Part shown: piece after piece, positions 1 through 9,144 of the stretch
Position numbering within the stretch: position 1 is the stretch's first letter
How the letters are laid out: each line of letters starts with the position of its first letter
Source: Lumbricus rubellus
Lineage: Eukaryota; Annelida; Clitellata; Crassiclitellata; Lumbricidae
Length of the DNA: 64,000 nt
Direction: 5' to 3'
Assembly: GCA_945859605.1 (NCBI GenBank)
Contig: OX243822.1
Location: forward strand, 6,036,400-6,100,399
Notes under the pieces: generated by a model
Databases searched by the model: none
Seen by the model: the letters and a program-made list of their open reading frames with translations, nothing else
Told to the model about the DNA's origin: nothing
Made by a program: the position numbers and the translations under genes

Positions 1-112
1 GAAGAACTTGCCCAAGGTCCCTACGCGGCGACTTGAGGTGGATTCGAACCTGCAACCCTCCGGCTGCAAGTGACGAAATACCCACCACATCACCGCGCCC
101 CAGATTATTAGA
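1..112 (-). repeat. SINE-A, 5' head fragment (tRNA-derived)
   Basis: On the minus strand this carries a box-B-like stretch (GGTTCGAATCC type, read here as ggattcgaacc) and ends in a pol III box-A-like region. It matches the head of the same family at 46985-47198, 62945-63155 and 39475-39590. It is cut by the window edge, so the rest of the copy is not visible. Confidence 0.6.
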
Positions 113-426
113 GATTTTGCTAACTTACTAACGAGAATGCTAGGCAAAGCTGCGAAACATCTTTACCTTGAAACAATTTTTGTTATTTGACTCGGTCTTA
201 TACAAAAGCACATCACTTTGACATATAGAAGCAAATAATTTGGTGATGTTGTAGAGCAACCGATTCTTCTAATGACCCGGACCACCTTTTGACTACTCTT
301 ACGGACAACCCTTTTGACTCGACGCAGCGCTCGTGAACAAGCTTGTGCCCCGAGCTTGGCTTTCGAGTAGCTCTTTAATACTTTGGAGATTACGATTACG
401 ATTCTAATGTGCCTTCAGAAAGAAAA
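113..426 (+). promoter_or_regulatory. 5' flank of gene 1, duplicated upstream of gene 3
   Basis: This stretch aligns nearly base for base with 47627-47960 upstream of gene 3, so it travelled with the gene in the duplication. Its 3' part (about 285-405) is a SINE-B type sequence ending in a short GATTAC-type repeat, and the ATG of gene 1 lies about 20 bases after it. No clear TATA box is seen. Whether it acts as a promoter is inference from position and conservation. Confidence 0.5.
285..405 (+). repeat. SINE-B 3' part with GATTAC-type tail
   Basis: The segment around gcagcgctcgtgaacaagct through the terminal attacgattacg recurs at 22660-22792, 47815-47935 and 54740-54830, and more distantly at 26325-26440 and 60695-60770. 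The short tandem tail is typical of a SINE or LINE 3' end. The 5' boundary is not resolved. Confidence 0.5.
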
Positions 427-1764
427 ATGGCGGAAACACATAGGAGCCTGCTATATAGCATCGAAAGCACGAGTTTCAAAAATCGACTGGCTGTTTTGGA
501 AATTTTACTAAATTACGGTGCTCGTGTAAATGCCAAAACAGTGGCCAAAGAAACACCTTTGCATTTGGCGGTGAGGAATAATCACTTAGAAGTTGTACAG
601 CTATTATTAGAATATAATGCAAGAGTCGATGAGATTAATAGGGACAGAAGGACACCGCTGCACTTGTGTGCTGAGTTTAGTGACTCGAAAATGGCAGAGT
701 TATTACTGAAGCACTGTGAGCAAAAGACAACTCCAGTCCGCTGCAGAGACTACAAAATCCCAGATTGTTATGCAGCTAAAGTGGCAACACTTCTGTTCAA
801 ATACTGCAAGCACCACGCGGGTAAACTGCACAACGCGGGTAAACTGCATGACCAGATTGTTAAGGAATTTCGAAATTATCCATTTTGCCTGCCGGGAAGT
901 GATCTGATCACAAATCCTAGGCTGAAAGATTGCAAACAATTTTGGGTGTGGCTTCGAAGTTCACTGTATAAATACCGCAGCTGTGCTTATGATTTTGACT
1001 CGACTAGTCACGATGCTGACAACATAGAGATGCGTTTGCTAAAGAGGGTAAGGTTACTGATTGTCAACACAACATTTACAAATAATGAGACACCTCTTCA
1101 TCGTGCTGTCGAATCGTTCAGACGTTCGCTGTCTAATGATTTTCAAATGCAGCTTGTTGGTGGAAGAAAGCGTCTGTTCCGTAGAGGCAGAAAGTTGAAA
1201 AAACAATCCGAAATGAAATTACGTGTAACGACAGAAAGTGATAAAATGATGAATAAGTATATCAAAGATCCAGATGCTCAAAGTTTTGACAAGAAAAGTA
1301 CTCGAAGTGACACGTTTAAACAGCAAAACGCAGATGGTGATGAAGCTGTGTATCTGAGAGAGTTGTCTCCAGACTTCAGTATCGATTGTAATCAAGCAAA
1401 AACCAATACAATTATATCAGAGAAGGTCAAATCATATGTAAATGGAAAAGACTTTGAAGGTTACGATGCTCTGTTGAAAGCAGTGGAATTCAATCAGCCT
1501 GATGTTGTAGGGTTACTGCTGAGGAATGGTGCGGTTCCTTGCTCAGTAACTTCAGAAGGTCATACGGCGTTGCATGTAGCAGTAGGCCTAAACTACAATC
1601 GACGTCAGTTAAAATCGTCAAATCCAGTTCCAATGATAGATACTTTGACAGCATCCGGTGAATTCAACGTGAACGCTTTAAATTATAAAACAGAGACGCC
1701 GCTCCATCTGGCTTATCGTAACTGTGGATGTGGACTTACTGGGGTAAATTCGCGGGAGTCTCAA
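427..1764 (+). pseudogene. Gene 1, 5' half: ankyrin-repeat region of an ANK-cGAS-like gene, interrupted
   Basis: This is the N-terminal 446 codons of an ankyrin/Mab-21-type gene whose 3' half resumes at 17919. The ATG at 427 starts MAETHRSLLYSIES, the same start as intact gene 3; an upstream in-frame GTG at 409 is not a plausible start. Two ankyrin repeats are clear near the N-terminus (TPLHLAVRNNHLEVVQLLLE, then TPLHLCAEFSDSKMAELLL), followed by an 18-bp coding repeat (HHAGKL/HNAGKL, 811-846) and further ankyrin-like units (NETPLHRAVE, GYDALLKAVEFNQPDVVGLL, TETPLHLAYRNC). Translation runs into the transposon and stops at 1848, so an unspliced product would be ankyrin repeats only with a short transposon-derived tail. 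No stop or frameshift has accumulated in the host part, so the break is the insertion alone. Confidence 0.9.
1759..1764. repeat. Target site duplication, left (TCTCAA)
   Basis: TCTCAA immediately precedes the element and is repeated immediately after it at 17919-17924. The corresponding uninterrupted site in gene 3 also reads tctcaa, followed by the same downstream codons. Six-base duplications are typical of Polintons. Confidence 0.95.
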
Positions 1765-2246
1765 AGTAGAACAGGATGTAGCACTTTGACTCATTCGACC
1801 AGTACAGCCTTACTTTTTCAAATTCATGGAATATCCAGCTCGGTATAAAGACAAGATATTCCAATAAAAATGGTTTACCCGAATAAAACTAAAACTGAAT
1901 TACAAAAAATCGCCAGGCAGCTCGGCTTGGTTGGAAATACAACAAGACTGCGGAGATCGGAGTTGATTGTTGTAATTGACTCCCACAACCGCGAATGCTG
2001 CTACGATGAATGCCCATGCAAGTATCCACGTCCGGATCGTCAACAAGGGCCAGGCACGATTACCGTCGTTCGTCGTCGGCGCAATGGCAACTCACCCCCG
2101 TGTGATGTTAGTTTGATCGACAACGAGATCATCGTCGTTAGTTGTCAATGCAATGGCAACTCATGCCTGTGTGATGCGAGGGTGTGAGTTGCACGGGATT
2201 ACAATATCGCAAACGATTTTACACCGTTGGTTTATAATCGTCTTTG
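1765..2246 (+). repeat. Polinton left terminal inverted repeat (482 bp)
   Basis: It begins AGTAGAACAGGATGTAGCAC and is inverted at 17437-17918, with similarity ending at ...cgtctttg. It contains an entire small ORF (1870-2187). The two TIRs are not identical: about ten residues differ between their ORFs. Confidence 0.95.
1870..2187 (+). CDS. TIR-encoded SAP/Rho_N-like small protein, left copy (105 aa)
   Basis: A short protein with an N-terminal helical unit (TELQKIARQLGL ... LRRSELIVVI, about residues 8-36) that matches the pattern of the two SAP/Rho_N-like units at the start of the element's polymerase, followed by a Cys- and Arg-rich tail (CCYDECPC, VVRRRR, CQCNGNSCLC). The 45 bases before its ATG resemble those before the polymerase ATG at 2345, so the two starts share ancestry. 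A nearly full duplicate lies inverted at 17496-17813. Binding of the DNA ends or of the polymerase complex is inference; no enzymatic motif is seen. It could instead be a decayed polymerase N-terminus carried within the repeat. Confidence 0.65.
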   Translation: MVYPNKTKTELQKIARQLGLVGNTTRLRRSELIVVIDSHNRECCYDECPCKYPRPDRQQGPGTITVVRRRRNGNSPPCDVSLIDNEIIVVSCQCNGNSCLCDARV

Positions 2247-2344
2247 GATCAATCGAATATTATTATTTTTTTTCTCCGGCGTATAGAAAATAACTGAAAA
2301 TGGAATATACAGCTCGGCCTAAAGACAGGAGATCCCAATATAAA

Positions 2345-5300
2345 ATGGACTACTCATCGTATAATCTGAAAGAATTACGACAAATTCCTAAACAGAGAGG
2401 ACAAAGAGGATACTCGAGTTTGCGAAAAGCGGAACTCATAGCGTTCATATCGCAGGGAGATCGACTAGGCGCTCGGGCTCAGGTCAACAAAACACCAGCG
2501 CATACTCCCGCCACTGTACGAGAATTGCGAGAAATTGCAAAAAAGAGAGGCGTGCGCGGATACTCGAGATTAGCAAAAGCGGAACTTACGACATTCTTGT
2601 CTAATACTTGGAAATTTTTGCATCCGGGAAAAAATAAAACAGTTTTCTCGGATTGGCTGACTAGTGAGATTAGTCGGCTACCCCCACAAATAAAACCGCC
2701 CATTCATAGATTCAAACTTCGAGAGACTGCGACAGCTATCAAAGGGTTTACAAAAAGATACACGATCGATGGCAACAGCAGGATCGATGTTGCAACTTTT
2801 CTCAAGGCTGTAAGACCGCAGGTAGTTAGGCTGCTCCGGAAAAATCGCGGGGTAAAAGTTCAATTCGATCTCATGTGCGTAATGGAGAAAGTAGATATGA
2901 AAACCGGCGAAGTAGTAACGGCCGAGCCTAATTTCAAATCAAAGAGTGATATTATTTTAGAGGCAACCGATGTGAAGGAAATATATGCCAACGCAGCGGA
3001 TAAAATTAAGGAGAGCATGGCAAGTTTTCAGATGCGGGGGAGTAATTGGAGATTCAAAACCGTTTTGAAGTTGGATATCGATACAGTGGTTTATAAACCA
3101 TTGAAAGGTAGTTCCTACATTCCACTTCCAGATTATTTAGCGAATAAAAAGGCTATTATTAATATGAAGAACGAAGACGATGAATGCTTCAAGTGGTGTG
3201 TAACGAGAGCTGTAAACCCAGTTGACAAAAATACAGAAAGAATTACGAAAGAATTAATTAGACAGTCTGAGAAACTCAATTGGTCTGGTATTGAATTCCC
3301 AGTAGCAGCAGATGCTAATGTGATAGGTAGGTTTGAGAGAAATAATAATATTAGTATTAATGTTTTTGGTTACGAGAAAGATGTGAATCTGTTCCCACTA
3401 TATATATCAAAGCATGAGAACGATAGGTGTGTAGATCTATTACTCATTTCTGACGGAGAAAAGAAGCATTATTGTTGGATCAGGAATTTCAATAGGCTGA
3501 TGGCTGTGAAAACAGAAAAAACTAGTACATCAATGTACCATTGTAAAAGATGCCTAATAGGATTCAGTAGAAAAGAATCGCTTCACAAACATACTGAGTA
3601 CTGTTCGCAGCAGGACGCCCAGCGAATAGAACTTCCGGAACCTGGGACTATGCTAAGTTTTACACATTATTATCGGAAGATGCGTGTACCGTTTGTGTAC
3701 TTTGCCGACTTTGAATCGTTCATCAAACCTATCGGTACATGTCAGCCCGTACCTAGCACGTCTTACACCAACAAGTATCAAAAACATACACCCAGCTCGT
3801 TTTGTTATCACATGAAATGCTTCGACGATGATGTTTATTCCCAAGAGCCGGTGCGTTTTACAGCTGAAAACGAAGACGATGATGTTGCTCAGTTATTCAT
3901 AGACTCTATCGAAGAAAATGTAAAACGAATATACAACGAGTTCAAATTCCCCAAGAGGATGATATTCGGCAAGAAAGAGCAGGAGCTCTTCGACTCAGCT
4001 ACTGTTTGCCATATATGCGAACGAGAATTTATAGGTGAAGAAAAACCGGTACGAGATCACTGTCATTTGACTGGAAAATTTAGAGGTGCCGCTCACAACC
4101 TTTGTAATCTGAAATACAAAGTCCCCAAGTTCTTCCCAGTCGTATTTCACAATTTGACAGGTTATGACAGCCATTTATTTATCAAGAAATTACGGGGTGA
4201 ACACGGTGAGAAAATCAAATGCATTCCCTGCAACGAAGAAAAGTATATCTCATTCAGCAGAGAGGTCGTCGTCGATAAATTTGTAGACAAAGATGGAAAA
4301 GAGAGAGAAGTCAAGCGCGAATTACGTTTCATCGATAGTCTTAGATTCATGTCCCAGAGTCTCGACGCGTTATCGAAAAATCTTCAGAAAGATCAGTGCA
4401 AGAATTTAGGGAAATATTTTGAGGGTGAGAAGCTGGATCTTTTACTCAGAAAAGGTGTTTACCCGTATGATTACGTCGACGGTGTTGAAAGATTAAACGA
4501 AACCGAATTGCCGCCGAAACATGCCTTCTATTCAAAACTAACCGATTCGGGCATCAGCGAAAAAGATTACGCGCACGCGAAAACGGTATGGGACAAATTT
4601 GAATGCAAAACATTTCGCCAATATCACGACTTGTACAATTTATCGGATGTTCTATTATTAGCGGATGTCTTTGAAAACTTTAGAGACCTCTGTATGAAGA
4701 ACTACAACCTAGATCCTGCGTGGTACTACACTAGCCCAGGACTTGCTTGGGATGCGGCGTTGAAGACGACTGGTGTAGAGTTGGAGTTGTTGAGTGACTA
4801 CGATATGTTACTGATGATCAAGCAGGGAATACGAGGAGGCGTCAGCACGATTTCCCATCGATACGCGAAAGCGAACAACGAGTACATGGGGGAAGCTTTC
4901 AATCCTACCCAACATTCAGTATTCATTCCATACTTGGACGCGAACAACTTGTACGGATGGGCGATGAGCAAACCGTTACCAACTCATGGGTTTGAATGGA
5001 TGAACGATGACGAATTGAATGATTGGAAGAACATTACCGAACGAGATGGAGTGGGATGTGTGTTAGAAGTCGACTTAGAATATCCGGAGGAATTGCACGA
5101 CCTGCATAATGATTATCCTCTGGCTCCTGAGAGTGTAAAACCTGCGGGATCGAATGTCTCAAAACTCATTCCAAACTTGAATGACAAAAAGAAGTACGTC
5201 GTTCATTACGAAAATTTAAAATTGTACGAAAGGCTCGGATTGAAAATCGTAAAAATACATCGGGGAATAAAATTCGTGGAAAGTGCTTGGCTGAAAAAGT

Positions 5301-6161
5301 ATATCGATCTGAATACCAACCTGAGAACGAAAGCTACGAACGATTTTGAGAAAGACTTTTTCAAGCTGATGAACAACAGCGTTTTCGGTAAAACAATGGA
5401 AGCTATCGAGAATCGAGTTGACATACGATTGGTGAGTGATGGGAAGGAAGCTATCAAGCTAGCCGCGAAAACTAATTACGACAGACGAACTATTTTCGAT
5501 GAAAACCTCATCGCCGTTCACATGAAAAAGACCAAGTTGTTTTACAACAAGCCGATATATCTAGGGATGTGTATATTAGACGCCAGTAAGACGCTCATGT
5601 ATGATTTTCATTATAATTACATCAAGGCCAAGTACGGAGATAGGGCTAAGCTATTATTCACCGATACCGATTCTTTGGCGTATGAAATTAAAACGGAAGA
5701 CTTCTACAAAGATATTTCCCCCGACGTCCAAAGTATGTTCGATACTTCAGACTATCCGAAAGACCATCCATCGGGTATAGAATCTGGCGTTAATAAAAAA
5801 AGTGGTTGGTATGTTCAAAGACGAGGCCGCGGGAAAACAGATTGAAGAATTTGTCGGACTACGATCCAAGTTGTACTCTTACAAAATGGCGGGTGAAGAC
5901 TACAAGAAATGTAAGGGTGTGAAAAAGAACGTCGTCAAGAAATCAATCACTCACGCAGATTACAAAGACTGCGTGTTTACGAAAAGACAACAGTCGAGAG
6001 CGATGAACGTCATTCGATCCTATCGCCATGAAATTTACACCGAAGAAGTAAATAAAATAGCTCTGTCTGCCGACGACGACAAAAGAGTAATAATGGACGA
6101 CGGGATTCATACCCTAGCCTATGGGCACTACACGCTGAAAACTAAACAAAATAAAGAATAA
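2345..6161 (+). CDS. Protein-primed family B DNA polymerase (pPolB), frameshifted near the C-terminus
   Basis: The element's replicative polymerase. I choose the ATG at 2345 rather than 2300 because the preceding bases align with the leader of the TIR gene. Two SAP/Rho_N-like units (YNLKELRQI..., TVRELREIAKKRG...) come first, then a C2H2-type finger (CKRCLIGF...HKH) and an endonuclease VII-like CHIC...RDHCHLTG cluster. Exonuclease motifs follow: ADFESF (about nt 3703), HNLTGYDSHLF (4149) and YNLSDVLLLADVF (4635). Polymerase motif A is LDANNLYG (4935), motif B NNSVFGKT (5370) and motif C FTDTDS (5660), so all catalytic aspartates are present. The frame breaks at a run of seven A (5795-5801): frame 1 stops at 5845, and the conserved C-terminal 110 or so residues continue in the +1 frame to 6161. 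This may be an inactivating insertion, an assembly error or, less likely, programmed frameshifting. Confidence 0.93.
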
Positions 6162-6177
6162 TTTACACTAATATAAA

Positions 6178-6909
6178 ATGGATGCGGCAAAAAAAGTGTG
6201 TTCTAAATGCAAAATAGAAAAAAGCTTGGACGAATTTCACAAAGATAAGTTACAGAAGAGCGGGTATTACCCCAGCTGTAAAATTTGTAAAAATGCCAAA
6301 GTGAAAGAGCTTGCGCACAAATACACGAGTCTGGAAAATAGGGAAAAAAAGGAAAATAAAGTTTGCAGCCGATGTAAGATTGAAAAGAACATTTCGGAAT
6401 TCGTCAACAATCGATTTCAAAAAGATGGAAAGGCGAATGAATGCAAAAATTGTAGACATAATTATTATCTAGCCACCGCAGAAGCTCGAAATAAATATCA
6501 AAAAGCGTATATTACAACCCGAAGGCAGAATGACCCGGAGTTTAAATTACTAACAAATATGCGCTGTAGGCTTGGCGATGCACTAAGAGGCAAATCGAAA
6601 TCACAAACGACACGTCAACTTGTCGGCATTGACTTTGAAATATTCACCAAATGGATTCAGTTTCAATTTGACGAAGAAATGACCATGGAAAATTACGGAT
6701 CCTATTGGCAAATCGACCATGTTCTGCCCCTATCTTCGTTCAACTTACTCGATGAAGAAGAACTCCATAGAGCCATGAATTGGGTGAATTTACGCCCTTT
6801 GCTACCGCTGAAAAATTTGCAAAAAGCGAGCAAAATAGATCGTTGGTTATATGTTATGCAGGAAGTAAAATCTCATTACTTTTTGAAACATTTAGAAAAT
6901 GAGTTTTGA
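6178..6909 (+). CDS. Zinc-ribbon / HNH-like nuclease protein (243 aa)
   Basis: Two CxxC units with matching spacing (CSKCKIEKSLDEF ... CKICK, and CSRCKIEKNISEF ... CKNC) lie in the first 100 residues. They precede an HNH/His-Me-finger type core, WQIDHVLPLSSF ... NWVNLRPLLPLKNLQK (about residues 180-220), in which DH and the later Asn residues fit the metal-binding and catalytic positions. Similar stand-alone proteins occur in large DNA viruses and phages. The gene starts 16 bp after the polymerase stop and its 3' end overlaps the protease start by 11 bp, so it is part of the same block. A nicking or recombination role is inference; a homing-type nuclease is the alternative. Confidence 0.75.
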   Translation: MDAAKKVCSKCKIEKSLDEFHKDKLQKSGYYPSCKICKNAKVKELAHKYTSLENREKKENKVCSRCKIEKNISEFVNNRFQKDGKANECKNCRHNYYLATAEARNKYQKAYITTRRQNDPEFKLLTNMRCRLGDALRGKSKSQTTRQLVGIDFEIFTKWIQFQFDEEMTMENYGSYWQIDHVLPLSSFNLLDEEELHRAMNWVNLRPLLPLKNLQKASKIDRWLYVMQEVKSHYFLKHLENEF

Positions 6910-7333
6910 GACATACAAAAACATAAATGTTGAAGGCATAGTTCTACCAAATACCCCTCTGTCAAACATACAGCTGATCGATGCCGCGAATAAACTAAAT
7001 ATTCCAAACTTCAGGGGCGTTTTTGTCCGAGACGAGCTGCCGAAGAAACCTAGACGGACTGAATGTGGGATATTGAATCTAGACGATTCTAATGGAACTG
7101 GCTCGCACTGGGTCGCTTTTTTGAAGAACGGCAAGGATAAAATATATTTCGACAGCTATGGCCTGCCCCCTCCCACAGAACTGCTAGAGTATTTGCAGAG
7201 TCCCGTGTACTACAATAGCGAACGAATACAACCCGACAACGAAGTGTTTTGCGGCCATTTATGCCTGCACGTCCTGAAAAAAACATGTAAAGATGGGGAG
7301 AGTTTTCAAGAAGTTATAAACAGCCTGCATTGA
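6899..7333 (+). CDS. Adenain-type cysteine protease (PRO, 144 aa)
   Basis: Maturation protease of the virion proteins in Polintons, related to adenovirus protease and Ulp1. The active site can be placed: His70 in GSHWVAF, Asp85 in YFDSYG, Gln111 and Cys118 in FCGHLCL. The Gln-Cys spacing of seven matches adenain. The start at 6899 overlaps the preceding gene by 11 bp. Likely substrates are the minus-strand minor virion proteins that carry (M/I/L)xGx-G sites. All catalytic residues are present and no damage is seen. Confidence 0.92.
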   Translation: MSFETYKNINVEGIVLPNTPLSNIQLIDAANKLNIPNFRGVFVRDELPKKPRRTECGILNLDDSNGTGSHWVAFLKNGKDKIYFDSYGLPPPTELLEYLQSPVYYNSERIQPDNEVFCGHLCLHVLKKTCKDGESFQEVINSLH

Positions 7334-7355
7334 AACTTATATTCAGATGTAAAAA

Positions 7356-8117
7356 ATGCCTGTTGATAAATTTGGACATACAGATTCAGGATCTACGCAG
7401 AGAGTAATTGCCGGAGGAGTTACTGAAAGACAAGTAAATAGTACTTTTCTAAGGCTAGATGGAGCAAACCCAGCGACCGGCGATCTAAATATGAGCGGCC
7501 ATACTATTAGAGGTCTGCCTACAACGAATACAACGAATACAGCGAATACTCCGGAAGCGGGAATAGATGAGGCTATGAGTCGGGGGCAAGTAATAGATTT
7601 ACTGCAGAATCACGACGACGTCCCGACCGACAATAATCATTTGACGAATAAGAAATACGTCGATGAACAACTTACTTCGAAAGTGGCGAGGGCGGTGGTG
7701 ACGGTGGTAGGGCCTGCGGTTAGCGCTTACAGTTCAACTCAGCAGGCTATACTCGCTAGGACTCACACTACAGTTACTTTTGATGTAATAAGATGCGGTA
7801 CCACAAGACACGGTATTGAACAGGGTATCAGATCGACTTTTTTCTTCCCTAATAAAGCCGGGTACTATATCGTTTCGGTGTACATAGAATTTTGTAACAA
7901 TAGTAATTCCGCGTATGGCACCGTCCACCTGTACAAAAATGCGGCGTCGTACATGCAAATTGCGGGCGGAGGGAGCACGAGAGGTTCGCACAACCATTCA
8001 ATCGGCAGTAACATAGTTTTTCTAGACGAGTTCGATTCCCTCAGCATACACGCCTTTTCATCCATCGATACGAACATTTTGTGTAGGGACTTTTCGGCGG
8101 CATTCTTACGACCCTAA
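7356..8117 (+). CDS. Fibre-like protein 1 with C1q/TNF-like head (253 aa)
   Basis: The first 75 or so residues (MPVDKFGHTDSGSTQRVIAG ... DLNMSGHTIRGLP) are shared with the next gene and resemble repeats at the base of phage tail fibres. A middle segment (NKKYVDEQLTSKVAR) looks like a short helical spacer. The C-terminal 130 residues have a C1q/TNF-like beta pattern (FPNKAGYYIVSVYIEF, TVHLYKN, FLDEFDSLSIHAF). An A-rich TATA-like stretch precedes the AAAATG start. A receptor-binding or attachment role is inference from this architecture and from its place next to the structural genes. Confidence 0.7.
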   Translation: MPVDKFGHTDSGSTQRVIAGGVTERQVNSTFLRLDGANPATGDLNMSGHTIRGLPTTNTTNTANTPEAGIDEAMSRGQVIDLLQNHDDVPTDNNHLTNKKYVDEQLTSKVARAVVTVVGPAVSAYSSTQQAILARTHTTVTFDVIRCGTTRHGIEQGIRSTFFFPNKAGYYIVSVYIEFCNNSNSAYGTVHLYKNAASYMQIAGGGSTRGSHNHSIGSNIVFLDEFDSLSIHAFSSIDTNILCRDFSAAFLRP

Positions 8118-8141
8118 TCAATAAAAATTATTATATTCAAA

Positions 8142-9059
8142 ATGCCTGTTGATAAATTTGGTCATACAGATTCGGGATCTACGCAAAGAGTAATTGCTGG
8201 GGGCGTTACGCTGTCCCAAGTAAACAGTACTTTTCTAAGGATAGATGGAGCAAATCCGGCGGCTGGGAATCTAAATATGAATGGCAACTGCATCAAAGGC
8301 CTGCCAATAACGAATAATCCGGATGCGGGAATGGATGAAGCACTAAGTTGGGGACAAGCTATTGCCCTAGTCGCCGATAAAATCACTAATAGCGCCGAGC
8401 CTGCCGGTATTAGAGATTACGTTTCGGGTATGAGGGTATCCCCAGGCAGTCTAGTGAGAAATACGACGAGCGGTATTACATATAGGTTTGAAGGAACGGC
8501 TGGAGCTATAACAGCGGCGCCGGCATTATCCGCGAATTGGAGACCTACAACCGGACCGGCTATTTGTGTGTTGAGAGAGGGTGACGGAGGAGCATCCGCA
8601 ATCGTAAGTGGTGGTGGCGCATTCTCGGGCACATATGCAACGCATGGTGGGGCATTCTCAGGCGCATATGTAATGCACCATCAATTAACGGTCGTTGCTA
8701 TCAATACGGATTCGGCGTATACGACGTCCTTGGGCTTAATAACTATTCCTCGTACAGGCGTATATCGACTTAGTGGATACGCGAAATTCTTGGTAGGAAA
8801 TGACAGTCCGAGCGTAAAAACAATCAGGGTTGCGTATGTCAAAGACGAGATACATAATAACGAACTTTTTGAATACACGGTGGGCGGGCAAACAGCCGAC
8901 ATCATAGTATCGCTCGTATTACCAACCGTCGCCATATTTTTCAACGCCAACGATAAGCTCGGTATGAAGGTATATTCTGCCACATCCGGAAACACTCCAA
9001 CAGCCGGTCGCCTTCTTCTCAGGGGCGGAGCCGGATTGCAGGTCGAGTTTTTGTACTAG
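8142..9059 (+). CDS. Fibre-like protein 2, shared N-terminus with a different head (305 aa)
   Basis: Tandem paralogue of the previous gene, 24 bp downstream. Its N-terminal 70 residues are almost the same (MPVDKFGHTDSGSTQRVIAG ... GNLNMNGNCIKGLP). The middle differs, with a Gly/Ala-rich internal repeat (GGAFSGTY, GGAFSGAY), and the C-terminal beta-rich domain is only distantly similar (LITIPRTGVYRLSGYAKF ... FFNANDKLGMKVY). The pattern fits one conserved anchor attached to two exchangeable heads. It ends just before a hairpin that separates it from the convergent capsid gene. Confidence 0.7.
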   Translation: MPVDKFGHTDSGSTQRVIAGGVTLSQVNSTFLRIDGANPAAGNLNMNGNCIKGLPITNNPDAGMDEALSWGQAIALVADKITNSAEPAGIRDYVSGMRVSPGSLVRNTTSGITYRFEGTAGAITAAPALSANWRPTTGPAICVLREGDGGASAIVSGGGAFSGTYATHGGAFSGAYVMHHQLTVVAINTDSAYTTSLGLITIPRTGVYRLSGYAKFLVGNDSPSVKTIRVAYVKDEIHNNELFEYTVGGQTADIIVSLVLPTVAIFFNANDKLGMKVYSATSGNTPTAGRLLLRGGAGLQVEFLY

Positions 9060-9067
9060 GTAGCCGT

Positions 9068-9103
9068 AGATACCTATCGTTCATATACGCGCGATAGGTA
9101 TCT
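9068..9103. terminator. Hairpin between convergent genes
   Basis: A perfect 12-bp inverted repeat (agatacctatcg / cgataggtatct) with a 12-base loop lies in the 85 bp between the stop of fibre gene 2 and the stop of the convergent capsid gene. Its position suggests a transcription end or RNA-processing signal for both strands; that role is inference. Confidence 0.5.
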
Positions 9104-9144
9104 GTAAGTCTCATTATTCTTCATCGACCATTCTATCATGATCT

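Noticed and set aside
409..426. Upstream start of gene 1 at 409
   Set aside because: The codon is GTG. The ATG at 427 is conserved with gene 3.
5780..5850. Classic -1 programmed frameshift in the polymerase
   Set aside because: The required shift is +1 and the A run is not in the phase of an X XXY YYZ slippery site.
8162..8995. Minus-strand frames opposite fibre gene 2 and similar shadow frames elsewhere in the Polinton
   Set aside because: They lie opposite well-supported genes, have no motif and overlap the coding frame throughout.
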